From the NCBI RefSeq assembly GCF_024323335.1, contig NC_066579.1, forward strand, positions 132,052,354-132,116,353: 64,000 nucleotides of DNA. Direction: 5' to 3'. The notes beneath the pieces are model-generated. The model saw only the letters and a program-made list of their open reading frames with translations, did not search any database and was not told where the DNA came from. Position numbers and translations under genes: made by a program. Each line of letters begins with the position of its first letter. The first letter of the stretch is position 1. This document shows, piece by piece, positions 11,334 to 21,990 of the stretch. This stretch comes from Lathyrus oleraceus. Its lineage: Eukaryota > Streptophyta > Magnoliopsida > Fabales > Fabaceae.

Positions 11334-12782
11334 CTATGGATCCCTATTAGCTCGGGATGCTGGAAGACGAGAAGCACACAACTTCTTGATCTCTCTCTCA
11401 TAGGCAGCTTCCATATCTGCTTTCTCCTTAGCAAGCCGATCATACTTCCTCTTCTAAAACTTGGAAGACTGAGGAAGCAAGGAAGTCCAAGTGTCATTGG
11501 GATCATCAATCACCCGATGCTCAAGGAATTCAATCAGAGCGTCCTTCTCCTTAAGCTGCTGCAGCAATTCCTCTCTTTCACGGATCCAAGCACGTGAAAG
11601 GTCTTCTTCTCTCAACTCCTCTACACGTTGGGTAGGGAGGGTTGAAGGCCCAGCCACATCCAACGGTGTAGGTCTCGGATGATCATATGGCATCAAATAA
11701 GTGGCAGCTCTCTGTCTGACCCAGGAAGTATAAGGCTCCAAAGCAATGCAATTCTTCAGACCTAGCTCATTCCTACTCTTCTTGTGAATACTGCGCCAAG
11801 CACGGACAAATCTGGCTTTCAGGCCTTGGGGATCTTTACCCTCCTGGAAGAACACACCTTCTAACAGAATGTTATGAGGTTTGTCCTTTAGGGGGAACCC
11901 AAGCTGACGACGTGCTAGAATGGGATTGTAGCTGATCCCACCACATGTACCAAGAAGAGGCACATTAGGGAATTCACCACAATAGTCAATGATCTGGACG
12001 GTATCATACACGCGATCATACCAAGAGATATCATCATTAGTGAGAGACATGAGTCTCTGAGACCACCGTAGACATCCCTTGTTCTCCTTGAAGGCAAGAG
12101 TCTGTGGCAAGTGCGAAATAAACCACTTGTACAGCAAAGGCAGACAGCATACAATAACTCCTCCACCCTTCGCATTCCTCAGGTGCAAAGAGACATAAGC
12201 GTCACCCAACAGAGTAGGAACGGGATTAAGAACCGAGAAGATCCTAATAGCATTCATGTCCACGAATTTGTCGAAGTTGGGGAATAAGACCAACCCATAG
12301 ATGAGCAATACAAACAAAGCCTCAAAGGCATCCTCACTCATGGCTTTCCCATAGATGGTAGCTTGAGCGACGAGGAAATCAGAAGGAAGACCCTGAATTC
12401 CACCTTTGGTAGTCAGATTAGCTTTGATCAAAGCTTCATCGATGTGCAACAAATCTGCAATCTCTCGAGCGGTCGGAATACTCTCTAAGCCACTGAACGG
12501 CACCTGATCTAGAATAGGAATCCCAATAAGGTGAGAATACTCCTCCAAGGTAGGCAACAACTGGAAGTCCGGGAATGAGAAGCAGTGATATAGAGGATCG
12601 TAAAACTGAGCTAGAGTACTCATCAGTCCTTCATCAACCTGAGTAGTCAACAGAGGCAGAAGCTTCCCATAGCGAGCTTTGAAACCCAAGGGATCTAATA
12701 CATAAGATGTCAGATTCCTTAACTCTTTTACATCGGGCTGCTTAAAGCTGTACTTCTTTGTATGCCTTTTTGGTCTTTCCAT
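11334..12782 (-). pseudogene. Ogre-1 ORF1 (plant-mobile-domain-like protein), in-frame stop
   Basis: ORF1 is the extra gene that Ogre elements carry upstream of gag; its function is not known. The start was set at the Met at 12782 because reading further upstream gives a low-complexity Lys-rich leader with no counterpart in Ogre-2. Residues of about 30-330 form a globular region shared with Ogre-2 ORF1 (landmarks FYDPLYHCF, PTLEEYSHLIGIPI, GLVLFPNFDKFVD, CCLPLLYKWF). It resembles the domain found in plant mobile-domain proteins and in many legume transposon ORFs. The C-terminal part is a Glu/Lys-rich coiled coil. A TAG at 11454-11456 interrupts the coil, and the same frame stays open with similar composition to a stop at 11334. 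The likely full length was about 480 residues. The family assignment is by memory of the fold pattern, not a search. Confidence 0.75.
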
Positions 12783-13793
12783 GTCTGAAAATTTTGCAAA
12801 TAAACCCTTTAAGTTCCTTGAAAATTTTCTCTTTTTTTTTTTTAATGACATGGGATGCGGATGAATGTATGAATGCATGAATGCAACAATCACACTCAAG
12901 GATCAAGCAAGGCACACCAAACAAAGGTCGTGGGAAAGCTCATTGTATCCCTAATATCAATCATCCATTTTGGTGGATTTAGGTTTTCACCTTATCGACA
13001 CCCAAGTTCCATTGATATTAACGGTACATGAACCGGCTCAAACATCCTTAATATCAATAATCCATTTTGGTAGATTTAGGTTTTACACCTTATCAATACC
13101 CAAGTTCCATTGATATTAACGATGTTTGAACGACTCAACCACGAATCACGGGTTTGCTGAGAGTCACGAGCATGGAGTCTCGGTTAAGAACCACCCAAAG
13201 GGAGTGTACTAGGGTTTAAACCTGCCAGACATGTTCTACCAGAGGTTCCCATAATCATCGTCCCATCTCTCGGATATTATCGGAGGAACGAATACTCGTA
13301 TTCCAAAAATATTCTCAAGAGAGACTCTTATGAGTGTAGTATCGCGTAACAATCGCATCAGATCTTACATCTGAACGACCTCCGCACTACGTCCTAAAAA
13401 TAGGCCAAGATGGGTTTGGTAAACTAAGGTCCTTGGCTTCTAAGGCACACGATTGAACGAATAATGCCTAACCACAAATAACTTGTGTGACATTATCAAT
13501 CCAACATGACCTCCACCAAGTGAATGGACTCGCAAGTCAACTGGCTAAGGAATACTCCACACCAGTCAACAAGACTATGCCATTCTCCTATCCTAGAGTG
13601 CACTCGAGTTCGGGTATAGAACTCATCTCACAGAGATCACCAAAGCAAACAGCAATTGTATATCAAGCAATTCAAACATTACAATCAATACAGTTATCCC
13701 AAATTGTACAAAAATATGTCAAATAACACATAAACAAGTATCATACAACAAGGGTGAAAAGTAGGCAATACCACCAGGGAAGGTCTAATGTTA
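12783..13793 (-). other. Ogre-1 5' untranslated region with a doubled hairpin repeat
   Basis: This stretch between primer site and ORF1 has no convincing coding region. It holds two direct copies of a roughly 70-base unit (12952-13020 and 13049-13118). Each unit is bounded by TAATATCAAT and its reverse complement ATTGATATTA, so each copy can fold into a stem of 10 base pairs. The rest shows no further feature I can name. Confidence 0.7.
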
Positions 13794-13811
13794 TCCCAAG
13801 CAGAGTCGCCA
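13794..13811 (-). promoter_or_regulatory. Primer-binding site of Ogre-1 (tRNA-Arg type)
   Basis: The minus strand reads TGGCGACTCTGCTTGGGA, six bases inside the LTR end. It begins TGG, the complement of a tRNA CCA end, and matches the tRNA-Arg-type primer site known for Ogre elements. This site fixes the orientation of the element and the LTR end. Confidence 0.85.
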
Positions 13812-13817
13812 CTTTTC

Positions 13818-15743
13818 TGTAGCGGTGTATTCGTTGATTTGCGCGCTAAACATGATTTTGAATGGAAACAGGCCAAAGCAGGATCTAGCACGCGAAATTG
13901 AAAGAAAATCCAGTGTTCTTCATCATTTCACGCTGTTCATCATGGACATGAACATTTTTTCACGAAAACTAGCAAACTATATATGGATCTCTTCATCTCG
14001 CAACAAGGAACACGGATATGCAATTAATTTTGTCCAGAAATCATCACACAAGCAGATACGATTGAAAATAGTTTTGCATCTAAATGTTCAGATCCAGATT
14101 TCTCCTTCGATACTTAACGAAACTTTATGATCTAAATTGCATTGTAACCTACGTTGTGAGATCTACAGGACGCATATCAAGATTTCAAGAATCGTGTTCA
14201 TCGAATTCTGACCTTATGTAGATGCAGGTCGTGATTCAGCTTGTTTCGCGGCTCCAATGTGTGAAACAGATGGCGTATGTTGGTTATGAAGGTGACTGGT
14301 GATGATCGTTTAGCTCAGAAGTGTTTGGATCAGTGGAAAATCGCGACTGCCATGGAAACCCGAGCTTGCAACAGTTGGTGTTTCGATCGATTTCCTCTCC
14401 AATTCCCTTCAAACAGAACTACACAATCACCTACATATGATGAATGCTGCAAAAGAAAGCACAAAGATCAAAAGATTCTTGATGAATTGATGAAAAAGTG
14501 TATGTGAAAATGGGAGAAAAAGTGAGAGAATTTCTGAGTTTTTGTGATTTGATCTGAAAAATGATTATTCCCCCTAGATTCTGTTAGAATTAGGCTTTTA
14601 TACTTCATGTTAATCCACCCTTTAATCATGATTAAGCAAAATTGGATGATTAGTGAATGAGCTCATTTATGCACTTTGGCCTTTTTGCCCTTAGATAGCT
14701 TGGACCAATGGAACAGTAATTTTTCACTTTGAGCAAACCATAAAATGCATTTGGAAGCTATTGGAATTGGTCCCATGTGAAAATTCCTTGTATTTTGAAA
14801 TTTGGACTTTTTTCCCACCAAAAATTAATTAGTTCACTTGAAAAATGACCTTTTTATGTGAAGGTTTTTGATGAAATGTAATGATGGATTTGGATAGTAC
14901 ATATCAAATGGGGTTTGCTCAAAGAAGAACCATCCAATTTGGCCAATCCATGTGAAAGTTATGCCACTTTGAATTTAGGCATTTTCTGAAAATGATTTAA
15001 TCATAACTTGCCAACCATAAATGAGAAATGAGTGTTCTTGGACTTTTTGGAAAGGTGAGATCAAGATCTTCAACTTTCATGTTGGGCAAAATTTGATTTG
15101 AAGCATTCTTGGACATGTAATTTTGGGGAAAAAACTTTCCATTTTTGGCAGGTGAGAATTACAGGTCATTTCCATTTTGGGAAACTTTTTGTCTGACTTC
15201 AAATCCTTCACTGTGGATGTTTGAAATGCCAAATGAAGCTTATATGGACATGAATGAGACCTTTCCAACCATCTCACACCTACAATTCCTGATTAAATGC
15301 ACAGTTGACCACAGTTGACTTTGCTAGGGTTTTGGTTGACTGAGCCATGTTCTGATGAATTCCAAGCCTCTTTCTCTTGAGATCTTGATCTAAAATGATA
15401 TCACAACTTATATGAATCTCTTATTAATGATCATGGGGCCCAAATTCTTCAAGAATGGTCACCATCCATTACTCAATGACTTGCTTGACTGATTGACTGA
15501 TGATTGCTTCAGCTGCAAGTAACATGGTTAGATGACAATATTTTTGTACTTTTGGTTAGATAACAAATGAAAAGCAATGATGTACAAATGCAATACATGC
15601 TTGGTGATCAAGAATCACACTCACATGATACCCACCCACTAGGAGGTAAGCAAAGGTGCACAATGATCCTTGAGGCAATGATATGACATGATATGATGCC
15701 TTGAGGCCATGAGGGATCTTAGGGCAAAAATCGGGGTCTTACA
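13818..15743 (-). repeat. 5' LTR of Ogre-1
   Basis: On the minus strand it starts TGTAAGACCCCGA at 15743 and ends CACCGCTACA at 13818, giving TGTA...TACA termini. The end is followed by a 6-base spacer and the primer-binding site. Its start coincides with the break in homology between the two LTR-B copies, which fixes the outer border. Length 1926 bp. Internal modules, such as the stretch around 15160-15240, resemble Ogre-2 LTR sequence around 41350-41410, so the two families are related. I first read 13818-19706 as a single LTR and rejected that. Confidence 0.8.
14595..14602 (-). promoter_or_regulatory. TATA box of Ogre-1 5' LTR
   Basis: The minus strand reads TATAAAAG, a near-consensus plant TATA box, about 1.14 kb inside the LTR start. 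Transcription starting about 30 bases further on would leave roughly 0.75 kb of R plus U5. The call rests on sequence and position only. Confidence 0.5.
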
Positions 15744-18700
15744 ATATGAAGGTCATCCAAGTTTCATAATCAAATTATATATGTATTCTCTAACTTTTTT
15801 TTCTTTGAGAAATGTCAAAATCAACTTGCAAGGGCATGTGCCAAGAGGAAACATTATAGGCCATTTTGGGTCATCATCATTGAATAAGCAATTTTCCTCA
15901 ACTTATAAAATGCATAAATCCCTTATTCCAAATCAAAATGAGGTCAAATTTGTGACCAAATTGAATAGGTATGAAAGAGATACAACTTTGGTGAATAAAC
16001 CATTTCCATTTGAAGCTCATAGCAAAAGTTATTCAAGATGGAAGAAGTGGTCATTTGACTTGGTACTTAGAAAAATTTCAATTATGTTTGATTTCTCCAA
16101 CTTCCAACTCAAACTTCATCATAATCCAAGCTTCAAATGGAAAAGTGTTCAACATCAAAGTTGTTCCCCTTGATGTCACTTTTCCATAAATTCAAAGATC
16201 ACTTAAGTTGGACAGGATTTGAGAGACTTTCGCATGATTCCTTTCATAGGTTTCTTTTGGCAAGATTTGAATTCAAATAACCATTTCCTATTGCATGCTT
16301 ACATGTTAATGTTTCAGTAGTCATTACGCACAGATTGGACCAAGATCACATTATGAATTTGGCCCAAATAATGCCCATGCATCCATCCACCAAAGTTGCT
16401 AAAATTGGCAAGATTTTAAAGTGTGTGAAAAGCAACTTTTTATACTATATATACATGACCATTGTGATCAGAATAAGGACCCCTGCTTGCCCAAACTTTG
16501 AACCATTGCCTCCCTAGCCTACACTAAAGGATAAACTTGAATATTTCACTTGAAATTGAGATTCAATTCTCATTCTGTTTTGATATTGAAACTCCAAGAA
16601 TCCAAGCCTCTCTTTGATCCATTTCACTTCCTGCAAGCTTCTAGAGTCGAGTCACGGCAAATTGGAAGCAAGATTCTAGCTACCCGATGGTGATTTTTCA
16701 GAAACTTTGAGCCTCCGATTTTCTCTTAATTCTTCACCATTCTATTTGATTTTTGGTTGGATGAAGTCCTACCAATGTAGGCAACAAGATTGAGTTGCTT
16801 TGAGGTCAAATCGAAGCAACTCAGATCATGAACCTCAAATTTCAAATCCATGTATCTTTCAATATACTTGGAATTGGATGAAATGGAGGTCGGATTCGAG
16901 CTTTTGAGCATTTTGACTTTAAAACCATGTCCTTACTTTTCATTTTTATGGTGGTTTGTGGTAGACCAGTCCGGTGAGGTCCATCGGAGAAGATGATCAG
17001 AGCTAGGGCTCCGGTGATGTGATGGCTTGCTCCCATCCATCAGATCTTCCCTTCACGTTCTAATCATGATCATCCATTGTGATAACCACTTTTGCCACGC
17101 GGTTGACTTGAGCGCATCATACACCTTAGCACATGGCCATCAGATATGCCACCTCAACTAATGAGGGAAATTTGGTGGCCCTTGTTTTTTTTTTGTATTT
17201 TCTGATTTTCTATTTAATCATTTTATTTTGTTTAATTTATAATAAATCCATTTTTAATCCAAAAAATATGGGACTTTCACCAAAAATCTTTAAATTTTTT
17301 TCTCTTCCATATTTTGAATTAAAATTATTTTTTTGATTAACTTGGATATTTTCATGAATTAAATGTTTTATGCATATTTTTAATTTTTTTAAAATACTTC
17401 TGACTTTCAAAAAAATCATGAAATTTTTTGTCTAAGGTCCTTTGACCTTGTTTGACCTAGGATGAACATCTTGGCCATTTATTTGGTGTTTTGAAGGGAT
17501 TTGAGGTTTTGACCAAATAAAAATGCAGTTTAATTCATTTTAAATGTGATTTTTAATTGATTAAATGTTTAAAAATTATGTTAAAGTCATTTTTATGGTC
17601 TTGCAATGTTTGACTTTCTGTTTGGGCCTTGGTAATGGTTGATTTGACTTTTGTTTGAGCAAAACCATTGGATTTAGGGGATTGATGAAATGTACATTTC
17701 ATCTCCCAAAATGAATGGATGGTATTTATCATATGAAATTCCACTCACGATCAATTTGTGTTTCTATCTCCCCTTCCCTCTTCATCTTCATCCCTATTCT
17801 TCCCCATTCCCTCATTGACCAATGAAATCTCTAATGTCTAAATGCTAATTGATTCATCAATGATATTGTGTCAGATGAATTAATACAAGTCTAACTGAGA
17901 TCGGTCTTTCCCATTTTCTTTTAGTGTGTGGTATGTTTTAAGAGTTTGGTTCTTTGTACCAAATCTCTAACATGCATTAACACCTATATTTTTATTGCCC
18001 AGCATCAGATAGTTCTGACTTCTACATAAGGCCAATTACGATTGCTTAACATAGAGCTAAATTTGTCCCTCGAGGCATAACATTCTAGTAAGTGAGATTG
18101 TAAGTTTCCCATTCTTCATGGCATTGTGTGGAAACTTGACCTTTTTTTCTTTCATGAGAGTTAGTTGGAGTCCTTCTCATGGAAGATGTATTGGTTTAAG
18201 GATTCATATTTGTGAATGAATGGTTGAGTGTTCTCCAAAGAATGATTTAATCAATTAAGACTCATCACTAACATTTGACTAACCATTGACTAACTTATTA
18301 ATTAAAATTGCTTTACTTTCAATTCGTTTACTTTATGTAATTTAAATTTTAGTACCTTTATCATTCATTGTCATTTACATTTCATGCAACTTATTTATGT
18401 TTTAGTCATTCTCACTTTGATCACTTGAGCCATATCTTGTGATTGTACATATTTGTTTGTGTGTTTTGATTTTGTTTGTGGTCTTAGGACCTTAAAGCAC
18501 CTAATAACAACAAAAACCCTAAAAAAACATTTTTTTGGTGGACTGTTGGGATTTGACCTGAACTTTTAGACTTAGAACTAGGCAACATTCTCTATGTTAC
18601 AGGACTTGGCCAATGCCAACTTTTGAGACTGGGTTACCTTTGATTATGTCTTCATCTGATGCAAGACCTTGGATCTCTTTGATTCATCAATTGCTCTGTC

Positions 18701-19706
18701 TTTATACTTAATTGTTATTTTCCTATTATTATCTATGTCTGACGTTTTGTTCTGAGTTGGTCAAGGAATATTTCATCTAATACATTGGAAGACACTAAAG
18801 ACTGCTAGCTATTGGAGTGCTTGCTTGTATGTGGCTATCTTTATTTGATTCATTCATCTTTATGATGTCTAGATATTGCTCATTGCTTATTGCTTGTTGC
18901 TTGATTAAAATCCAAAGGAAAATGGGCTTCCATATGACATTCTTGTCTGTTGGATTGCATCACATTGGTCAGATCTTTTTAACTCTTAACTTTTAAATTT
19001 TTGCTTAGGATAGTCTCTTCATCTCCTCCCACCTTCTTTAATTTCAAAATCTCTCCCTCTTTCAAAAAAACTTTCTTTTCTTGTGATTTCAAACTTAGAC
19101 ATATTTTAATGATTAGAAACTTTGGCCTTATGCCATTGAATTTTCAAACTTTTTCTTGAATCAAACTTGTAAATATACTTAACCATATTGACTTAAATTT
19201 CAAAAGACAAAAAGAACTAACAACCCCATTCAAATCTTTGGCCTTTTGTTCTCTTTTCATTTAAACTTTTGTTAACACCAATTCACCAACTTCTTTGAAA
19301 TTTTTACCACGAACTACGGGGTTTTGATCCCTAATTTTTATGTTGGTACATAGGCATAAGACCAAAAGTCTTGTCAAACACAAAAATATAATCAATAAAT
19401 TCTTTTCTCATCCCCACACTCTTTATTTTATCAAACATCATTTATACCCAAAAACATATGCACACAAAAAAGGGCTCCCTAGGATTACCTAAGACACTTT
19501 GGGTGCTAACACATTCCCTTTGTGTAACCAAACCCCTTACTTGTAATCTCTAGAATTTTATTAGTTTTGATTTGAAAACTTCTTATCTTTGGGTTTTATT
19601 CGTACTTTTCCCTTTTCCTTTGGAAACAATAAAAGCGCGGTGGCAACTCTGGTTTTATTGACGACAAGTTTATCCATAGCTTAATGGTCATGAATTTACC
19701 GCTACA
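15744..19706 (+). repeat. LTR-B, left copy (Ogre-type LTR, 5' part displaced by Ogre-1)
   Basis: Plus-strand LTR whose 3' end reads GAATTTACCGCTACA at 19706. The end region (19490-19706) has the block order seen at the 3' end of Ogre-2 LTRs: a GGTGCTAACA block, a pyrimidine-rich stretch, GCGCGGTGGCAACTCT, then the terminus. This sets its orientation. It is homologous to the reverse complement of 30129 to about 34.1 kb, with roughly 10% divergence by eye. No primer site follows 19706, so this is a 3' LTR or a solo LTR. A candidate TATA region lies near 16440-16450. No coding content. Confidence 0.75.
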
Positions 19707-20436
19707 AGAGGAATATTAGAAAATTATCACAAAATGGTGGAAACTCAATTCCAAACCAAAATTCAAGTTCTAAGAACATATAATGGTTGGGAGTATTTTC
19801 ATTCAATGTTAAATCTCTATCTACAAAAACGTGGAATTGTGCATTAAAGTTCATGTGTGGGGAGAAGCTACATTATCTACAACTTATCTCATAAATAGAA
19901 TGCCTTCATGTATCCTTAACTTAAATTCTACACACTCGACCCTTCAAAAATTCTACCCAACCAATAGATTCATTAGTTTGATTCCCTTAAAAGTGTTTGG
20001 ATGTTCAACCTTTGTCTACAACCACAATCCAAACCGTAACAAACTTGATCCCAAATTCATCAAATGTATTTTTTGGGGTACTCAAGTTACCAAAATGGGT
20101 ATAAATGTTACTGTCCCTCAATCTGAAAATTCTATCATTCAATGGATATAATATTATTTAAGAATCAACCATATCATCCAAATATTTCAACCCAGGGGGA
20201 GATAACACCACCAAGAACTCAACAAGATTTAATAGACTTCAAATTTTTGGGCCTAGAGTCCAGTTCATTGTTTCATAGCACACCCACTAACCAATATGAA
20301 CCTGAACAAACACCAGTAGACTCAATTGACCAAGAAGAAAACCATTCGGCCTCTAAAAAGAATCCTAACCCTATTATTGCACAAGAAGGTTGTAATGTTT
20401 ATACTAGAAAATAGGGAAGAAACTAGAAGGTGATAT
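19707..20436 (+). pseudogene. Copia-1 remnant, integrase and linker (left part)
   Basis: Decayed Ty1/copia pol. The visible integrase core ends with GIVH and a stop, then jumps to WGEATLSTTYLINRMPS. About 35 residues normally found between them, including the third catalytic residue, are deleted. The conserved FGCSTFVYNHNPNRNKLDPK block follows, and then the Ser/Pro-rich linker before RT with a frameshift near 20140. Gag and protease would lie left of LTR-B and are not in the window. The sequence resumes at 28919 after the SIRE insertion. Confidence 0.8.
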
Positions 20437-21920
20437 TGTAGGTGTTTAATTGGCTGCATTGTATGGTAAAACACTAGCTAGTGTCTAATGTCTTGACTGA
20501 TGTCATGACATGTTGTGGAGATGTTTGTTTGACTGCATTGTAAGTTAGAATATCTAGTTGTAGTCTGATGTCTTGGCTGATGTCATGACCTTCTGAGTAG
20601 TGTACTGCAGGATTAGCTAATACAGGATTTATTGAATGTCAAACTGGATGTTATGACATTCATCCCTGTCAGCAGATACTGAGGAATAGAACAGTTTGTA
20701 TTCTGTTAGAACTCAGTATTTATTTTCAGTCTGGTTATCAAGGAAATACCAGACCTGGCATAAGGCCTACTGTCTGAATGTCAAACTGGATGTTATGACA
20801 TTCATCTTTGACAGCATATACTGAACAATAGGCAGAGTGGTTTTCTGCTACACTTCAGTATGTTTCTTAGTCTGTTCTTCAGGAGGATAACAGACCTGAC
20901 ATAAGGCTAATTGTGTAAATGTCAAATTGGATGTCTTGACATTTATTAAGGTACGCTGATACTGAGGTATGGACAGATTGGTCCTATACAGTTCAGCAAA
21001 TTTGTATAGTCTGTTTTCAGGAAAAACAGACTTAGCATATGGTCCTTGATTTGGATGTCAAACTGAATGTTGTGGCATTCATTCCTGACAGCATATGCTA
21101 TATTGTAGGTTGTTTAGTTTTTCTGTTTCAGCATTTTTCTCAGGCTATTCTTCAGGGATTCAACAGCTGAGAGAAAATCCAGGAAACCAACAACCAAGCT
21201 ACAATTAATGAACCTAACAAATAGCCTATTTGTTAGTAACCTAGATGTGGAATTTAAGGGAACACACGTGACCTTAATTTCAGGAAAATACAAGTACAAG
21301 GCCCAAGTGCTGCAATATAAAAGGATGGCAATCCTTCATTCAGAACTGGGGATTTTAGGCGTGAAGATTTAGTGTGTCCATCATACTTCACTGTTGTATT
21401 TTTGTGAGTCTTGTATTAGACATATCTTGTAAGCCAAGTTATTATCACGTAGATGATTGCATTGGTATAGGGTGTTCATTGAGTTGTAAGTGTTGTGTCA
21501 CTCTAAGCTTTTAAGCGTGAGTGTTGTGTATCTTGATTAAAGTTGTTAAGCACAATCAAGAGTTGTTTGAAGTGTGACTTCATAATTGTCTTTAATATTG
21601 ATTAAAGGTAGTAATCACTGAGGTGATTGAGGGGGAGTGAGTAGGAACTCTGATCTTAGTGTAAGATTGAAATTGCATTGGGTAGGTATTAAGTGATAGG
21701 GTTAAACAGTTGGTTTAAGGTCTGAATTAATACTACTAATAGTGGATTTCCTCCCTGGCTTGGTAGCCCCCAGACGTAGGTCATGTTGGACTGAACTGGG
21801 TAAATAATTACTTGTGTTATTTACTGCACTTACTTTTAAGTTCGGCATATTTCTTGTCTGCGCAGAATCGGATGTCATAACAACCCGTGTGACATCGAAA
21901 GTCTGATAACTAGAATTTCA
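20437..21920 (+). repeat. 5' LTR of the SIRE element
   Basis: Starts TGTAGGTGTTTAATTGG and ends GAATTTCA. It contains two copies of an 80-base unit (from about 20451 and 20531) and four copies of a unit of about 140 bases starting near 20633, 20775, 20916 and 21052. Each 140-base unit carries a GAATGTCA...TGACATTC dyad. TATA box at 21316. Confidence 0.95.
21316..21324 (+). promoter_or_regulatory. TATA box of the SIRE 5' LTR
   Basis: TATAAAAGG, about 880 bases into the LTR and just after the repeat-rich U3. The same sequence is kept in the 3' LTR at 28314-28322. Confidence 0.65.
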
Positions 21921-21922
21921 AT

Positions 21923-21934
21923 TGGCATCAGAGC
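21923..21934 (+). promoter_or_regulatory. Primer-binding site of the SIRE element (initiator Met-tRNA type)
   Basis: TGGCATCAGAGC two bases after the 5' LTR. This is one base away from the usual copia site TGGTATCAGAGC. Confidence 0.85.
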
Positions 21935-21990
21935 AGGCACCCTGCCTGTTAATTTCTGGGTGAGCTCTAGGGAAGTTACTTTCTAGTACC

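Larger units (their letters stand above)
1..15743 (-). mobile_element. Ogre-type Ty3/gypsy retrotransposon (Ogre-1), 3' LTR outside window
   Basis: A giant LTR retrotransposon read right to left: 5' LTR, primer site, 5' UTR, ORF1, gag, protease, intron, RT-RNase H-integrase, and at least 4 kb of 3' UTR repeats that run off the left edge. The extra ORF before gag, two RNase H domains and a tRNA-Arg-type primer site are hallmarks of the Tat/Ogre branch. The element interrupts a plus-strand LTR (LTR-B): the second LTR-B copy at 30129 aligns continuously across the point where this LTR begins (15743/15744). The target duplication cannot be checked because the 3' LTR is off-window; the right-side candidate is ATATG at 15744-15748. 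Coding parts are long and mostly open, with one stop in ORF1, one between gag and protease and one in RT, so the copy is fairly young but not autonomous as it stands. Confidence 0.9.

Noticed and set aside
13818..19706. A single 5.9 kb 5' LTR for Ogre-1
   Set aside because: A typical LTR start (TGTAAGACCCC) lies at 15743, LTR-B homology breaks exactly there, and 15744-19706 shows LTR 3' end features in the opposite orientation.
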